DNA of 41,902 nt from Beijerinckiaceae bacterium. Lineage in GTDB: Bacteria > Pseudomonadota > Alphaproteobacteria > Rhizobiales > Beijerinckiaceae. Positions 23,621 through 32,322 of the stretch are shown one piece after another. Every line of letters starts with the position of its first letter. The first letter of the stretch is position 1. A program made the translations under genes and the position numbers. The DNA lies in NCBI GenBank assembly GCA_947453155.1, contig CANGFE010000017.1:1-41902 (forward strand), written 5' to 3'. The notes under the pieces are model-generated. The model was not told where the DNA came from and searched no databases. It was given only the letters and a program-made list of their open reading frames with translations.

Positions 23621-25714
23621 TCACCCTTCGTGAGCTTCCACGCAATCAATTGCGAAGGCATATTCTCGCGCAATATCTTTCAGCGCATCGAAACGACCTG
23701 CCGCACCGCCGTGCCCTGCATCCATATTGGTATGCAAAAGGATCGGACCACCACCGCTCATGCGCTCGCGCAAACGCGCCACCCATTTCGCAGGCTCCCA
23801 ATAGGTCACACGCGGATCGGTGAGGCCCGCTTCGACCAGCATGGCAGGATAATGTTGCGCACGCACATTGTCATAGGGCGAGTAAGACAGAATGGTTTTG
23901 AAAGCCCGCTCATCAGCCGCCGGATTGCCCCATTCCACCCATTCGGGCGGCGTCAGCGGCAATTCGGCATCCAGCATGGTGTTGAGCACATCGACAAAGG
24001 GCACGTCAGCAATAATGCCGGCAAAAAGCTCAGGCGCCTGATTGGCAACAGCGCCCATCAACATGCCGCCTGCTGAACCACCCAGCGCCACAATGCGGCC
24101 TTCGCGCGTGAATTTTTCCGCACACAGATGACGCGCCGCTGAAATGAAATCGGCAAAAGTATTCGGCTTATGTTCGAGCTTGCCATTTTCATACCAGCGC
24201 CAGCCCTTGTCGGTGCCGCCGCGAATATGGGCGATGGCATAGACGAAACCGCGATCCACCAGCGAGAATCGATGCGCTGAGAAAGAGGCGGGACTCGCAT
24301 GGCCATAAGCGCCATAGCCCTGCAAGAGAAGCGGCGCGGAGCCATCAAGCACTGTGTCTTTGTGATAGAGCAGCGAGACGGGCACAAGCTCACCATCATG
24401 GGCGGGCGCAAAAATGCGTCGCGTAACGTAGCGATTGGCGTCATGGCCCGAGGGGATTTCCTGTCGCTTGCGCAAAATGCGCGTGCGCTGGCTCATGTCG
24501 TAATCATAAATTTCGCGCGGCGTGGTCATGGAAGAATAAGAGAAGCGCAGGGTTTGCGTCTCAAATTCGCGCATGCTCTCGAGGCCGAGTGAATAGGCCT
24601 CTTCGTCAAAATCAATCGCATGTTCATCGCCACTCGCCCATTCCCGCACAATGATGCGCGGCAGCCCATTCTCGCGCTCAAGCCGCACGAGATGATCTTT
24701 GAACGGCACGAAGGACATGATCATCGTGCCATGACGATGGCGCAGGAAATCCTGCCACAGGCCCGGCGTGGCGAGATCGGCGGTCATTAGTTTGAAATCT
24801 TCCGCGCCATCCGCATTGGTGCGGATGATGAGCTTTTCGCCATGATGATCGACATCATAACGCAGCCCATCCTTGCGCGCGGCAACTAGGCGTGGCTCGG
24901 CGGTGACATCAGCCAGATCGATCAGGCGGGCCTCGGCGCTGGCATGATCATGCAATTCAATCACGCAAAAACGGCGCGACTGCGTGCGCGAAATGCCGAC
25001 AAACCAGCCGGCGTCTTTTTCCTGATAGATGAGCTGGTCTTCCGCCTGTTGCGTGCCGAGCTTATGCAGCATGACGCAATGCGGGCGATGGTTGTCATCC
25101 ATGCGCACATAAAGAAAGCTTGTGCCATCGGCGCTCCACACAGCGCCGCCCGATGTCTCGATCACTTCGTCGGAAAGGTCGTGTCCGCTTTTCAAATCCC
25201 GCACACGCAAAGTGAAAAGCTCCGAGCCTTTGTCATCGGACGACCAAGCAACGAGCTGATGATCGGGCGAAATGCTCACGCCACCAAATTGGAAAAAGGC
25301 TTTTCCGGCGCCCAAAGCATCGCCATCGAGCATGATCTCTTCATCGCCCGCCGTCTCGCGCGAGCGGCGGCAGAAGAGCGGATGCTGCCCGCCTTGGCGG
25401 TGCTTGCGGTAATAGACATAAGCGCCATCGGGGGCGGGCACATCGACATCATCTTCTTTGATGCGCGCGCGCAATTCGGTGAAGAGATGATCGCGCAAAG
25501 ATTGCGTGGGTGCGAGCATAGCGGTCGCATAGGCGTTTTCCGCATCCAGCAGCGCGCGAATATCGGCAGGCAGCACGGAGGGGTCGCGCAAAACGTCCTG
25601 CCAATTGGCGGCCTTCAGCCAGGCATAATCATCGGCAATCTCGACACCATGGACGGTGAAGTGGTGCGGACGCTTTTGGGCCTGTGGCGGGGCCGGAATT
25701 GCCGATTTCGTCAT
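23621..25714 (-). CDS. ptrB: Oligopeptidase B (S9A prolyl-oligopeptidase family)
   Basis: A serine peptidase of 697 residues that cuts short peptides after basic residues. The N-terminal part is the beta-propeller that limits access to small substrates (YAWLKAANW, then HLVAWSSDDKGSE-type blades). The C-terminal hydrolase has S547 in GGSAGGMLMG, D633 in GLTDPRV and H668 in MDAGHGG. YGAYG and RGGTDKGWRWYENGK match the family. No signal peptide, so it acts in the cytoplasm. The ATG at 25714 has only a weak ribosome-binding site. It stands alone, with the repeat array after its stop and mucR divergent ahead of it. Confidence 0.93.
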   Translation of the reverse strand: MTKSAIPAPPQAQKRPHHFTVHGVEIADDYAWLKAANWQDVLRDPSVLPADIRALLDAENAYATAMLAPTQSLRDHLFTELRARIKEDDVDVPAPDGAYVYYRKHRQGGQHPLFCRRSRETAGDEEIMLDGDALGAGKAFFQFGGVSISPDHQLVAWSSDDKGSELFTLRVRDLKSGHDLSDEVIETSGGAVWSADGTSFLYVRMDDNHRPHCVMLHKLGTQQAEDQLIYQEKDAGWFVGISRTQSRRFCVIELHDHASAEARLIDLADVTAEPRLVAARKDGLRYDVDHHGEKLIIRTNADGAEDFKLMTADLATPGLWQDFLRHRHGTMIMSFVPFKDHLVRLERENGLPRIIVREWASGDEHAIDFDEEAYSLGLESMREFETQTLRFSYSSMTTPREIYDYDMSQRTRILRKRQEIPSGHDANRYVTRRIFAPAHDGELVPVSLLYHKDTVLDGSAPLLLQGYGAYGHASPASFSAHRFSLVDRGFVYAIAHIRGGTDKGWRWYENGKLEHKPNTFADFISAARHLCAEKFTREGRIVALGGSAGGMLMGAVANQAPELFAGIIADVPFVDVLNTMLDAELPLTPPEWVEWGNPAADERAFKTILSYSPYDNVRAQHYPAMLVEAGLTDPRVTYWEPAKWVARLRERMSGGGPILLHTNMDAGHGGAAGRFDALKDIAREYAFAIDCVEAHEG

Positions 25715-25923
25715 CTGACTTTTGCTTTCATCTGCCAGGATTGAGCTGCTTTGTAGAAGATTCGGAGTGAAAAACTTGTCCTTTTCACGCCAAGACTGGA
25801 AACGAGACCCTTTGTCTCACCACAAATGCTTGCGAAGTCTTGGCCGAGATCGCATTTTACTGAAACCGCTCTGTGATTCATGCTGCATAGCGGCTTTTAT
25901 TCCCAATATTCTGAAAGCCTCAC

Positions 25924-26346
25924 ATGACCGATAGTCCGCTCCAGCCTGCTTATATTGCACTCGCGGCAGATATTGTGTCGGCCTATGTCTCGAACAATAG
26001 CGTCGCGGCATCTGAATTGCCGGGGTTGATCAGCGATGTTCATGCGGCGCTGGTGCGCGTGGCGAGTGGTGCGCCGGCCGCGGCTGCGCCAGAAAATCTG
26101 CGCCCGGCTGTGCCGGTGAAAAAGTCCGTCGGCAGTGATTATATTGTCTGCTTGGAAGACGGCAAAAAGTTCAAGTCGCTGAAGCGCCATTTGCGCACGC
26201 AGTACAATATGTCGCCTGAAGAATATCGCGAGAAATGGGGCCTGCCTGCGGATTATCCGATGGTCGCCCCCAATTATGCGCAAGCCCGCTCGCAACTCGC
26301 CAAGGAAATGGGCCTAGGTTCACAGCGCCGCCTCGCGCGCCGCTGA
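25924..26346 (+). CDS. mucR: MucR/Ros-family transcriptional regulator with an incomplete zinc finger
   Basis: A 140-residue DNA-binding regulator of a family that controls exopolysaccharide, motility and virulence genes in Hyphomicrobiales and acts in an H-NS-like way on AT-rich sites. The N-terminal half is the likely oligomerisation region; the C-terminal half is the Ros-type finger ([18 protein letters not shown], then [18 protein letters not shown]). C76, D79 and H89 are present, but the positions where Ros has its second histidine hold Q93 and Y94. So zinc binding is either different or lost, as in some Mesorhizobium homologues. Monocistronic; an AT-rich leader of about 200 bases could allow self-regulation. 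Confidence 0.9.
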   Translation: MTDSPLQPAYIALAADIVSAYVSNNSVAASELPGLISDVHAALVRVASGAPAAAAPENLRPAVPVKKSVGSDYIVCLEDGKKFKSLKRHLRTQYNMSPEEYREKWGLPADYPMVAPNYAQARSQLAKEMGLGSQRRLARR

Positions 26347-26368
26347 GGCTGTTGCGCGCTCTCCCAGC

Positions 26369-26470
26369 CGTCATTGCGAGGAGCGAAGCGACGCGGCAAT
26401 CCATAGCGCTTATGCTCGTAGGCTGGTGCTATGGATTGCCGCGTCGGCCTTCGGCCTCCTCGCAATGACG
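26369..26470. repeat. Palindromic intergenic repeat (full, subtype A)
   Basis: Perfect ends CGTCATTGCGAGGAGC and CTCCTCGCAATGACG, inner arms CGGCAATCCATAGC and GCTATGGATTGCCG. Confidence 0.92.
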
Positions 26471-26507
26471 GGGCGGGGGTTGTTTTTTGCGGTCAGTAAA
26501 ATATTCC

Positions 26508-26537
26508 TTGCGTAGGTAAATAATCCTGATCTACACT
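26508..26537 (+). promoter_or_regulatory. Likely promoter of the DUF6456 gene
   Basis: TTGCGT (26508-26513), an 18-base spacer, and TACACT (26532-26537), in an AT-rich stretch 28 bases before the start codon. Confidence 0.4.
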
Positions 26538-26565
26538 CCTTTCGTTCTTGTAAGGAGTTTTGAGC

Positions 26566-27345
26566 ATGTCTTTGCCCGCGTCCGACCGCCTGATTTTGGC
26601 GCTTTATCCCGAAAATTCATACGCTTGGACGCCCGAAGGCGAGGCGGATTTGCGTGTCGTGGCCCGTCGCCGGGGCGTGTCTGTGGAGGCCGGGCGCTTT
26701 TCCGCAGAGGCGGGCGAGGCCTTGGTCGCGGCGGGTTTAGCGCAATGGCAGGAGCCGGGCCCTGCGCGGCGCGCGCGTTTGGTTTTGAACGCTGAGGGCC
26801 GCGCGCAGGCCTCATTGGCGCAAGGGGCGCAAGGCGTCGAGCCCGTGCGCGCCATGAAGGGGCGGCTGCGGCGCGAAGGTGCGCTGATCATTGATGATGG
26901 CGAAAGCCCTTTGGCCTGGCTCGCGAGGCGGGGTTTGCTCGCGGCAGAATTGTTTCAAGCGGGAGAACGTCTGCGGCGCGATTATGATCTCGCGCGCACA
27001 TTACCCAGCATCACCACGCGGTGGAATGCGATTGCGGCCGATCGTCATGCGCTGGCGCAGGCTTTGCCAATGAGTGAACAAGCCTTGGCTGCGCGCCAGC
27101 GCATTGATCGGGCGATGCAAGAGGTGGGGCCGGAATTTTCCGGCCTGCTGTTTGATATTTGCGCCTGCCTCAAAGGGCTGGAGACGATTGAAAGCGAGCG
27201 GCGCTGGCCGCGCCGGTCTGCGCGCGTCGTCTTGGAATTGGCTTTGACGAGATTAGCCTGCCATTACGGGCTTTTTGCAAAGCCTGCCGCATCCGCACCG
27301 ATGCGCCATTGGGGGGCGGAAGATTATCGCCCTGCTTTGACTTAG
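26566..27345 (+). CDS. DUF6456 domain-containing protein
   Basis: A 259-residue protein of unknown function found in alphaproteobacteria. The N-terminal 80 residues look like a winged-helix-type segment (LRVVARRRGVSVEAG, then LVAAGLAQWQEPG). The C-terminal DUF6456 part runs from SPLAWLARRGLLAAELFQAGERLRRDY to LTRLACHYGL and includes the typical GLLFDICACLKGLE. Basic composition and the helix-turn-helix-like start suggest nucleic acid binding, as inference. The ATG at 26566 has AAGGAG (26552-26557) at ideal distance; a TTG six bases earlier is not preferred. Stop codons overlap those of convergent sufE. Confidence 0.8.
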   Translation: MSLPASDRLILALYPENSYAWTPEGEADLRVVARRRGVSVEAGRFSAEAGEALVAAGLAQWQEPGPARRARLVLNAEGRAQASLAQGAQGVEPVRAMKGRLRREGALIIDDGESPLAWLARRGLLAAELFQAGERLRRDYDLARTLPSITTRWNAIAADRHALAQALPMSEQALAARQRIDRAMQEVGPEFSGLLFDICACLKGLETIESERRWPRRSARVVLELALTRLACHYGLFAKPAASAPMRHWGAEDYRPALT

Positions 27346-27770
27346 GCCGCGGCGAGGGCCGCGCGCGCATCCGATTTGATGCGCTCGACCATGGAGCGCA
27401 CGCCATTGGAACGTTGCGGTGTGAGATGCGCATCCAAACCCAATTTGGCAAACAAAGCCTGCGGATCTGTATCAACAATTTCGCGGGCGCTGTGGCCCGA
27501 ATAAAGTGCCAGCATGAGATAGACGAGGCCGCGCACAATATGCGCGTCACTATCGCCCAAAAATGTCAGCACGGGCTCGTCGCCCTCACGTGTCACATGT
27601 GTTTCGAGCCAGACCTGGCTCGCGCAGCCGCGCACTTTGTTCTCTTCATTATGAGCGGCTTCAGGCATGGGTGTCAGTTCGCGCCCGAGCTCGATCAAAT
27701 AGCGGTAACGATCGTCCCACTCATCCAGCAGTTCGAAATTCTCGATAATCTCGTTGATCGTGGCAGGCAT
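27342..27770 (-). CDS. sufE: SufE-family cysteine desulfuration protein
   Basis: Sulfur acceptor for the cysteine desulfurase SufS in Fe-S cluster assembly; cytoplasmic. The 142-residue protein has the persulfide-carrying cysteine C49 in KVRGCASQVW (C51 in E. coli SufE), FELLDEWDDRYRYLIELG early and ALYSGHSAREI in the second half. The start at 27770 (MPATINEI) matches the family; the longer reading to 27812 adds an unrelated stretch. It stands apart from any suf operon. Its stop overlaps that of DUF6456. Confidence 0.93.
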   Translation of the reverse strand: MPATINEIIENFELLDEWDDRYRYLIELGRELTPMPEAAHNEENKVRGCASQVWLETHVTREGDEPVLTFLGDSDAHIVRGLVYLMLALYSGHSAREIVDTDPQALFAKLGLDAHLTPQRSNGVRSMVERIKSDARAALAAA

Positions 27771-27831
27771 GATTGTGCTCGGAGGGTTTCGTGGCCCCTC
27801 TATATGGCGCAATGGCCCCCGATGACCAGCC

Positions 27832-28137
27832 TTAACCGCGCGAGGGGCGGGCCGTCTCGCTATGGCCGCGCCATGTGGGTTTCAAATCGCCCGGCTGCAA
27901 TGTGTTTTGGGATGTGCCTTTCTGGGGCGGAAGTAGGCCCAGAAGATCGGCGGCTTCGGCGGCATTTTTGGCGCAAGTGGCTGGGTCTTTGAGGCACCAA
28001 TCTTTGACGCGCTCGCCAGCTGCCTCTTGCACCGCTTGTTGCGCATCCGTCACATCGGCGCGCCAATCGAGCCCGCTCAATGGCAGAGCGAGATAGACAA
28101 GGCCGAGCCAGAACAGACAACGCAGAATGAAAAACAT
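27832..28137 (-). CDS. DUF5330-type small membrane-anchored protein
   Basis: A protein of about 101 residues of unknown role, typical of Hyphomicrobiales. One N-terminal membrane segment (MFFILRCLFWLGLVYLALPL) is followed by a short domain with two cysteines (KDWCLKDPATCAKN), likely a disulfide outside the cytoplasm, then a polar tail. The start at 28137 fits the family; the open frame runs on to 28257 without support. It lies upstream of sufE on the same strand, 61 bases away, and is divergent from the histidine kinase gene. Confidence 0.75.
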   Translation of the reverse strand: MFFILRCLFWLGLVYLALPLSGLDWRADVTDAQQAVQEAAGERVKDWCLKDPATCAKNAAEAADLLGLLPPQKGTSQNTLQPGDLKPTWRGHSETARPSRG

Positions 28138-28252
28138 GGGACTACGCAAACTCCGCGCGCCTTGTTGGCTGCGCATGAGCGTGAGATTGGTGTGATCTAT
28201 ATCCAAGTCAATGCATGTCGCATGACGCTTTCTGTCGCTTAAGATTTGATTC

Positions 28253-28320
28253 ACCATATTGTCGGCGAAAGTGAAGCGCCTCCAAGCGCAACAGCGTCAA
28301 GAAAGCCTCAACCATATTGT
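28253..28320. repeat. Direct repeat in the leader of the histidine kinase gene
   Basis: ACCATATTGT occurs at 28253-28262 and 28311-28320 (extending to ACCATATTGTYGG), 58 bases apart. The 306-base gap between DUF5330 and the kinase holds no gene I can support; this is the only structure seen in it. Confidence 0.4.
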
Positions 28321-28443
28321 TGGAAAGCGCGCATCCCCCACAAGGAAACGCGCATTGCAGACTTGCTTTAGCACCCCCTTAAGGTGGCCCTGCGAAGCTC
28401 TCTTTCAACAAATTGAGGCACATGGCGTGCCTTTGCGTAAAGT

Positions 28444-30174
28444 GTGGCGGCGTTGAGTCATTTCATCGACCAGATTTTGCCGGACGATCTGTGCGCGGAT
28501 GCGCATGATCACGCGCGCCACCGCGCTTTTCTGGTGCGCGCTTTGTCGTTGCCTGTGATGGGCGCGCTGGCCGCACCTTTGCTCGTCTCTCTGCAAGGTG
28601 CTTTGCCTTTGTGGCAGAGCATGGCGCTGGTCGCGGGTCTCTTGCCGGTCCTGTCCATTCTGCTGATGCAGCGCGCGCAGATTTTTGCTGCGCAGATCAT
28701 GCTCGTGGGGGCTTGGGCCGCTTTGGCCGCGAGCCTGTCGATCGGCTTGGGCTTCTCGCTCGCCGTTTTTGCTTGTCTAGCCGCGGCTTTTTGCGAATCG
28801 CATCTGCTGGTGCGTGCGCGCATCCAAACAGGCATTTTGCTCGGCGTGCTCACGCTGGCACTGGTTGTCGGTGCGCTACGCTTGGCCCCGTCTGTCGCTG
28901 ATCTCGTTTTGAGCTTCTGTGCCGCGCTTTATGTTGTGAATTTGGTGATGCAGATGCGCCAAGAAGCGGAGCGCTCGCAGGAATCTTTCCGGAGCGCGCG
29001 CCATCATCATGGTGCGCTGGAACAGGTGCTCGGTGATCTGCGCTTGCATTTCAATCGCGCAGGCGCTGTGAGCTTGGTTGATCCGGCGGTGCGCGAGAAA
29101 CTGCCTCTGACACGGCGTGACTTGTCAGGTCGGGGCTTTTTCGAGCGTGTGATGTTGGCGGATCGTCCAGCTTTGATCAAAGCTTTGGGTGATGCGGCAC
29201 AGACCGGGGCTGTTCAAACATTGCGCCTGCATTTCCATCTGCGTGATGAGGAAAGCCCGCGTGCGCGGTTTGTCACGCCGATCTATGTGCCGGTTGATCT
29301 GCGTTTGCAGGCTTTGGCGTCAGACGAGATTTTGGCTTTGGTGCGCCTGATCGAACCTGTTGCCGCTCAGTTGAGCGACGATCAGGCGTGGAAAGAGCAG
29401 CTCATCGCCAATGTCAGTCATGAGTTGCGCGCCCCGCTCAATGCCATCATCGGCTTTTCGGATTTGCTGGCCACGGGGCCAGCCGCGCAGGATGAAGCGC
29501 AGCGCCGCGACTATGCGCAGATCATTCAAACCTCTGGCCAGCATTTGCTCGATCTCGTCAATGCTTTGCTCGATATGTCCAAGATGCAATCGGGCGCTTT
29601 CCCAGTGACGCCGGATTCTTTCGCCTTCGCCACTCTTGTGGATGAATGTTGCGACATGTTGAAGTTGAAGGCGGATGAAGCCGGTCTTTCTCTGCGCCGC
29701 CAGCTGCAACGTGATGCGGGCGAGATGGTGGCTGATCGCCGCGCTTGCAAACAAATCCTGATCAATCTCTTGTCGAATGCGATCAAATTCACTCCTCAGG
29801 GCGGCACGGTCACCGTCCATGCGCAGCAATCAGGCCAAGATGTCTTGCTCGCTGTGCGTGACACAGGTGTGGGCATTGCGCCGCAAGATTTGCCGCGTCT
29901 AGGCGATCCTTTCTTCCAAGCACAATCTGATGAGCCACGTGCGCTCGAAGGCTCGGGCCTTGGCCTGTCGCTGGTGAAAGGTCTTGTTGGCTTGCACGGC
30001 GGCGCGATTGCGATTGAAAGCGCGCCGGGGCAGGGCACATGTGTGACCATTCGTTTGCCGATGGATTGTCGGCCCTTTTCTGCAGGCCATGCCAAGCCTG
30101 CAATCATTCACTCCGCGCCGCGTGTGGCGGCCGGTCCTCTTCCTGACATGATGATGGTGAAGAAAATTGCGTGA
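28444..30174 (+). CDS. Membrane sensor histidine kinase (DivJ-like layout)
   Basis: A 576-residue inner-membrane kinase. Five or six membrane segments fill about 35-172, followed by a linker that may be a degenerate PAS domain (190-310). HisKA has the phosphorylated H326 in NVSHELRAPLNAIIGFSD; the ATPase has the N-box NLLSNAIKFTP (441-451), G1 DTGVGI (473-478) and G2 GSGLGLSLVKG. Many membrane spans followed directly by HisKA recalls DivJ, which phosphorylates DivK in cell-cycle control; that is only a layout match. The start is a GTG without a good ribosome-binding site. No response regulator is adjacent. The next two genes overlap and form an operon with it. Confidence 0.86.
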   Translation: MAALSHFIDQILPDDLCADAHDHARHRAFLVRALSLPVMGALAAPLLVSLQGALPLWQSMALVAGLLPVLSILLMQRAQIFAAQIMLVGAWAALAASLSIGLGFSLAVFACLAAAFCESHLLVRARIQTGILLGVLTLALVVGALRLAPSVADLVLSFCAALYVVNLVMQMRQEAERSQESFRSARHHHGALEQVLGDLRLHFNRAGAVSLVDPAVREKLPLTRRDLSGRGFFERVMLADRPALIKALGDAAQTGAVQTLRLHFHLRDEESPRARFVTPIYVPVDLRLQALASDEILALVRLIEPVAAQLSDDQAWKEQLIANVSHELRAPLNAIIGFSDLLATGPAAQDEAQRRDYAQIIQTSGQHLLDLVNALLDMSKMQSGAFPVTPDSFAFATLVDECCDMLKLKADEAGLSLRRQLQRDAGEMVADRRACKQILINLLSNAIKFTPQGGTVTVHAQQSGQDVLLAVRDTGVGIAPQDLPRLGDPFFQAQSDEPRALEGSGLGLSLVKGLVGLHGGAIAIESAPGQGTCVTIRLPMDCRPFSAGHAKPAIIHSAPRVAAGPLPDMMMVKKIA

Positions 30175-30823
30175 AGCTCTCGCCCGTTCCGATCATGATT
30201 TCGTCCTTAGCGCACCGCGCCGCTCCAAAAAAGCAGCGCAGCGTGAGCCGGGCGCTTTCTCCTCATTGATGAGCGCCATCGCGCGCCATCCCAAACGCAC
30301 ATTCATGAGTGTTGTCTTTACCGGCATATTTTGCGGCATTGCCGCCAATGCGCTGTTCTTCCAGACCGCGCGTCATCCGGCGCCGATTTTTGCTGGCCCC
30401 GTGATTGCGCGACCGATGCAACAGCAAGCCGCACCCGTGCCGCAGCCCGTTCCGCGACAGGCGGAAGCCGCACCTGCGCCCTCCAATGCGATTGCGAAAT
30501 TGATTGATGCGCCTGTTGTCGCGCCGCCCGCGGCACCTGTGGCTCCCCCCGTGCAGGCGCGTGCCGCTGCGCAGCCCAAAGATCAGATTGGTGCTTTGCT
30601 GGGTGGCTTGTCGGATGATGCCATTGATCCAACGCGCGTCATGGCTGTGCAAAAGGCGTTGGTGAAGCTCGGCTATGTGGTCAAGCCCGATGGTGTGATG
30701 GGGTCTGGCACGCGCCAAGCACTGCAAATGTTCGAGCAATCGCGCAAGCTGACGGTGACGGGTGAACTCACACCGCGCACTTTGCGGGAACTCGGCACGC
30801 AGAGCGGCGTTGCGATTCCGTAA
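30167..30823 (+). CDS. Membrane-anchored peptidoglycan-binding (PG_binding_1) protein
   Basis: A 218-residue protein, probably anchored in the inner membrane and facing the wall. A basic N-terminus is followed by one membrane segment at about 46-66 (FMSVVFTGIFCGIAANALFF), a Pro/Ala/Gln-rich spacer (70-140), and one PG_binding_1 domain (about 149-212: VMAVQKALVKLGYVVKPDGVMGSGT, LTPRTLREL). The TTG start overlaps the kinase stop by eight bases; an ATG at 30266 is a possible alternative. No catalytic domain. Placed right behind the kinase, it may help link the wall state to signalling; that is inference. Confidence 0.78.
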   Translation: MREALARSDHDFVLSAPRRSKKAAQREPGAFSSLMSAIARHPKRTFMSVVFTGIFCGIAANALFFQTARHPAPIFAGPVIARPMQQQAAPVPQPVPRQAEAAPAPSNAIAKLIDAPVVAPPAAPVAPPVQARAAAQPKDQIGALLGGLSDDAIDPTRVMAVQKALVKLGYVVKPDGVMGSGTRQALQMFEQSRKLTVTGELTPRTLRELGTQSGVAIP

Positions 30824-31167
30824 TGCATCTTCGCGCTGACATTTTTGTGGCTGCCTATCTGCGCCGTTGCGGCGTGGAGGGCGCCTTTGCAGCTTTGCGT
30901 CGGCGCGGCTCGCCAGAGGCGGGCGCTATTTTTGTGAAAGTCGATTGTCTCGATGGGCGCGCGGCGCTGTATGGGCCGGCCCCGCAAACAGAACTGGCTG
31001 ATCGCGATGGGATTGATCGGCTCTGGATGCGTTTGCACAAGGATGAGTGGATTGATCCGGCCGATGCAGAAGTGCGGATCAAAAAGGAAATCACCTTCGA
31101 CCCCGATTTATGGTTGGTCGAAGTGGAAGATTCCAAAGGTCGATCGTTTCTCGATCTGGCTGATTAA
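30823..31167 (+). CDS. DUF1491 family protein
   Basis: A 114-residue cytoplasmic protein of an alphaproteobacterial family without known function. Family features: DIFVAAYLRRCGVEGAF at the start, GSPEAGAIFVKVDCLDG, LYGPAPQ, and a conserved end with DPDLWLVEVED. No membrane segment or catalytic motif. The start overlaps the stop of the peptidoglycan-binding gene (TAATG), so translation is coupled; it is the third gene of the kinase operon. The stop overlaps that of the convergent DUF2336 gene. Confidence 0.85.
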   Translation: MHLRADIFVAAYLRRCGVEGAFAALRRRGSPEAGAIFVKVDCLDGRAALYGPAPQTELADRDGIDRLWMRLHKDEWIDPADAEVRIKKEITFDPDLWLVEVEDSKGRSFLDLAD

Positions 31168-32222
31168 GCCGACAAGCTCAGCTGCAGCTTTTGCTCCGCG
31201 AAAGTCGTGAGTTGCGTGCTCGTCGGGGCAGGCGCATCGTCGTGCGTCATCGCTTTCAGGATCATCTGCGACAGCGGCTGAGAGATAGAAAGGGCAAGTG
31301 CGCGGCGCCAAGCCATTTGCCCTTCGCTCAAATCATCGCGTGACAGGCTTGCGATGGCATCTGCATCCATACCCAGCGCGCGCAGAGCGATAACGATCGC
31401 TTCACCGCCCTGATCTTGTGTGATGCTGTTCGCGAGTTCTTCTGAAAGATGGAGGCTTTGCGTGAGACAGTCTGCAAAGACTTTGGCGCTTGTCGGGGCC
31501 GCCGTGTTCAGTTTTGCCGAGACGTTTGCATCGAGCGTGGTGGCTTGCGTGTCTGATTGGCCCATTCGGCTGCGCGCGGCAGCGATCATCAACAGGCGAT
31601 CTGCGCGCGCGGCATGAAGGAAGAGGCCGAGCACTTCGGCGCGATGGGGCAGGCGGCGGCAGAGGGCTTGGGCAAGCTGCGCATCATTGTGCGCGCGCGC
31701 CACCAAGGGCGTGAGAATGTGGGTGCCAAGCGGCGCATATTCATTCTCAGCCAAGGCTATCCAAATCTCGCGTTCTGGACGGGCTGCAAGAAGATCAATG
31801 GTCGCGGGGTCGAGATCATCGCGCCTGGCAATGGCGCGTGCGGCGACGAGCGGGGCTGACGCTGCGGCATTGTGCAAAACAGCGGTCGAAAGGCGGCGGC
31901 ATTTTTCAAATAGGAGGACCGCGCCTTCATTCGCGCGCGCTGCCAGCAGGTCCAACAATTCGCCGGGCGCTGCGGAATGGGTGCACAGCCGCATGGCGGC
32001 ATGATCAATTTCCGCACGGGTGGCGCTGGGCAGAATGGTATGGGCGATTTCCGCAAAATGCTGGATTTCATCTTCGCTATGCGAAGGACGGCGCACGAAC
32101 AGGTCCACCAACACGCGCAAGAGCAAAGGTTTGGGGCCACCAGCCTCGCTCAAGCCACGGGCGGCGATATGCTGCAACGTATCTGTGGTGAGATCTTGGG
32201 CGAAGAGACGCATCGCGGACAC
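31164..32222 (-). CDS. DUF2336 family protein
   Basis: A 352-residue, alanine- and leucine-rich helical protein of a family frequent in Hyphomicrobiales. Helical repeats run through the sequence (DLFVRRPSHSEDEIQHFAEIA, LLARRPEREI-like units). DUF2336 proteins are uncharacterised. Starts with GTG (MSAMRLF) at 32222; an ATG three codons in (32213) is equally possible, and neither has a clear ribosome-binding site. A perfect 16-base palindrome lies seven bases upstream of the GTG. Convergent with the kinase operon. Confidence 0.8.
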   Translation of the reverse strand: MSAMRLFAQDLTTDTLQHIAARGLSEAGGPKPLLLRVLVDLFVRRPSHSEDEIQHFAEIAHTILPSATRAEIDHAAMRLCTHSAAPGELLDLLAARANEGAVLLFEKCRRLSTAVLHNAAASAPLVAARAIARRDDLDPATIDLLAARPEREIWIALAENEYAPLGTHILTPLVARAHNDAQLAQALCRRLPHRAEVLGLFLHAARADRLLMIAAARSRMGQSDTQATTLDANVSAKLNTAAPTSAKVFADCLTQSLHLSEELANSITQDQGGEAIVIALRALGMDADAIASLSRDDLSEGQMAWRRALALSISQPLSQMILKAMTHDDAPAPTSTQLTTFAEQKLQLSLSA

Positions 32223-32228
32223 ACTCGA

Positions 32229-32244
32229 AAACTGAGCTCAGTTT
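32229..32244. promoter_or_regulatory. Perfect 16-base palindrome (operator candidate)
   Basis: AAACTGAGCTCAGTTT, symmetric without a loop, in the 100-base gap between DUF2336 (-) and the 55-residue ORF (+). Position suits repression of DUF2336. Confidence 0.45.
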
Positions 32245-32322
32245 AGAGTGACTTCGTTGACACGGTGTTAACCTTCCAAAATTCCTAATGCCTGTGTTGT
32301 CTCTCAAGGGGAGATCGGTGAG

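Noticed and set aside
24944..25744. 266-codon ORF opposite oligopeptidase B
   Set aside because: Shadow frame of a gene with an intact catalytic triad.
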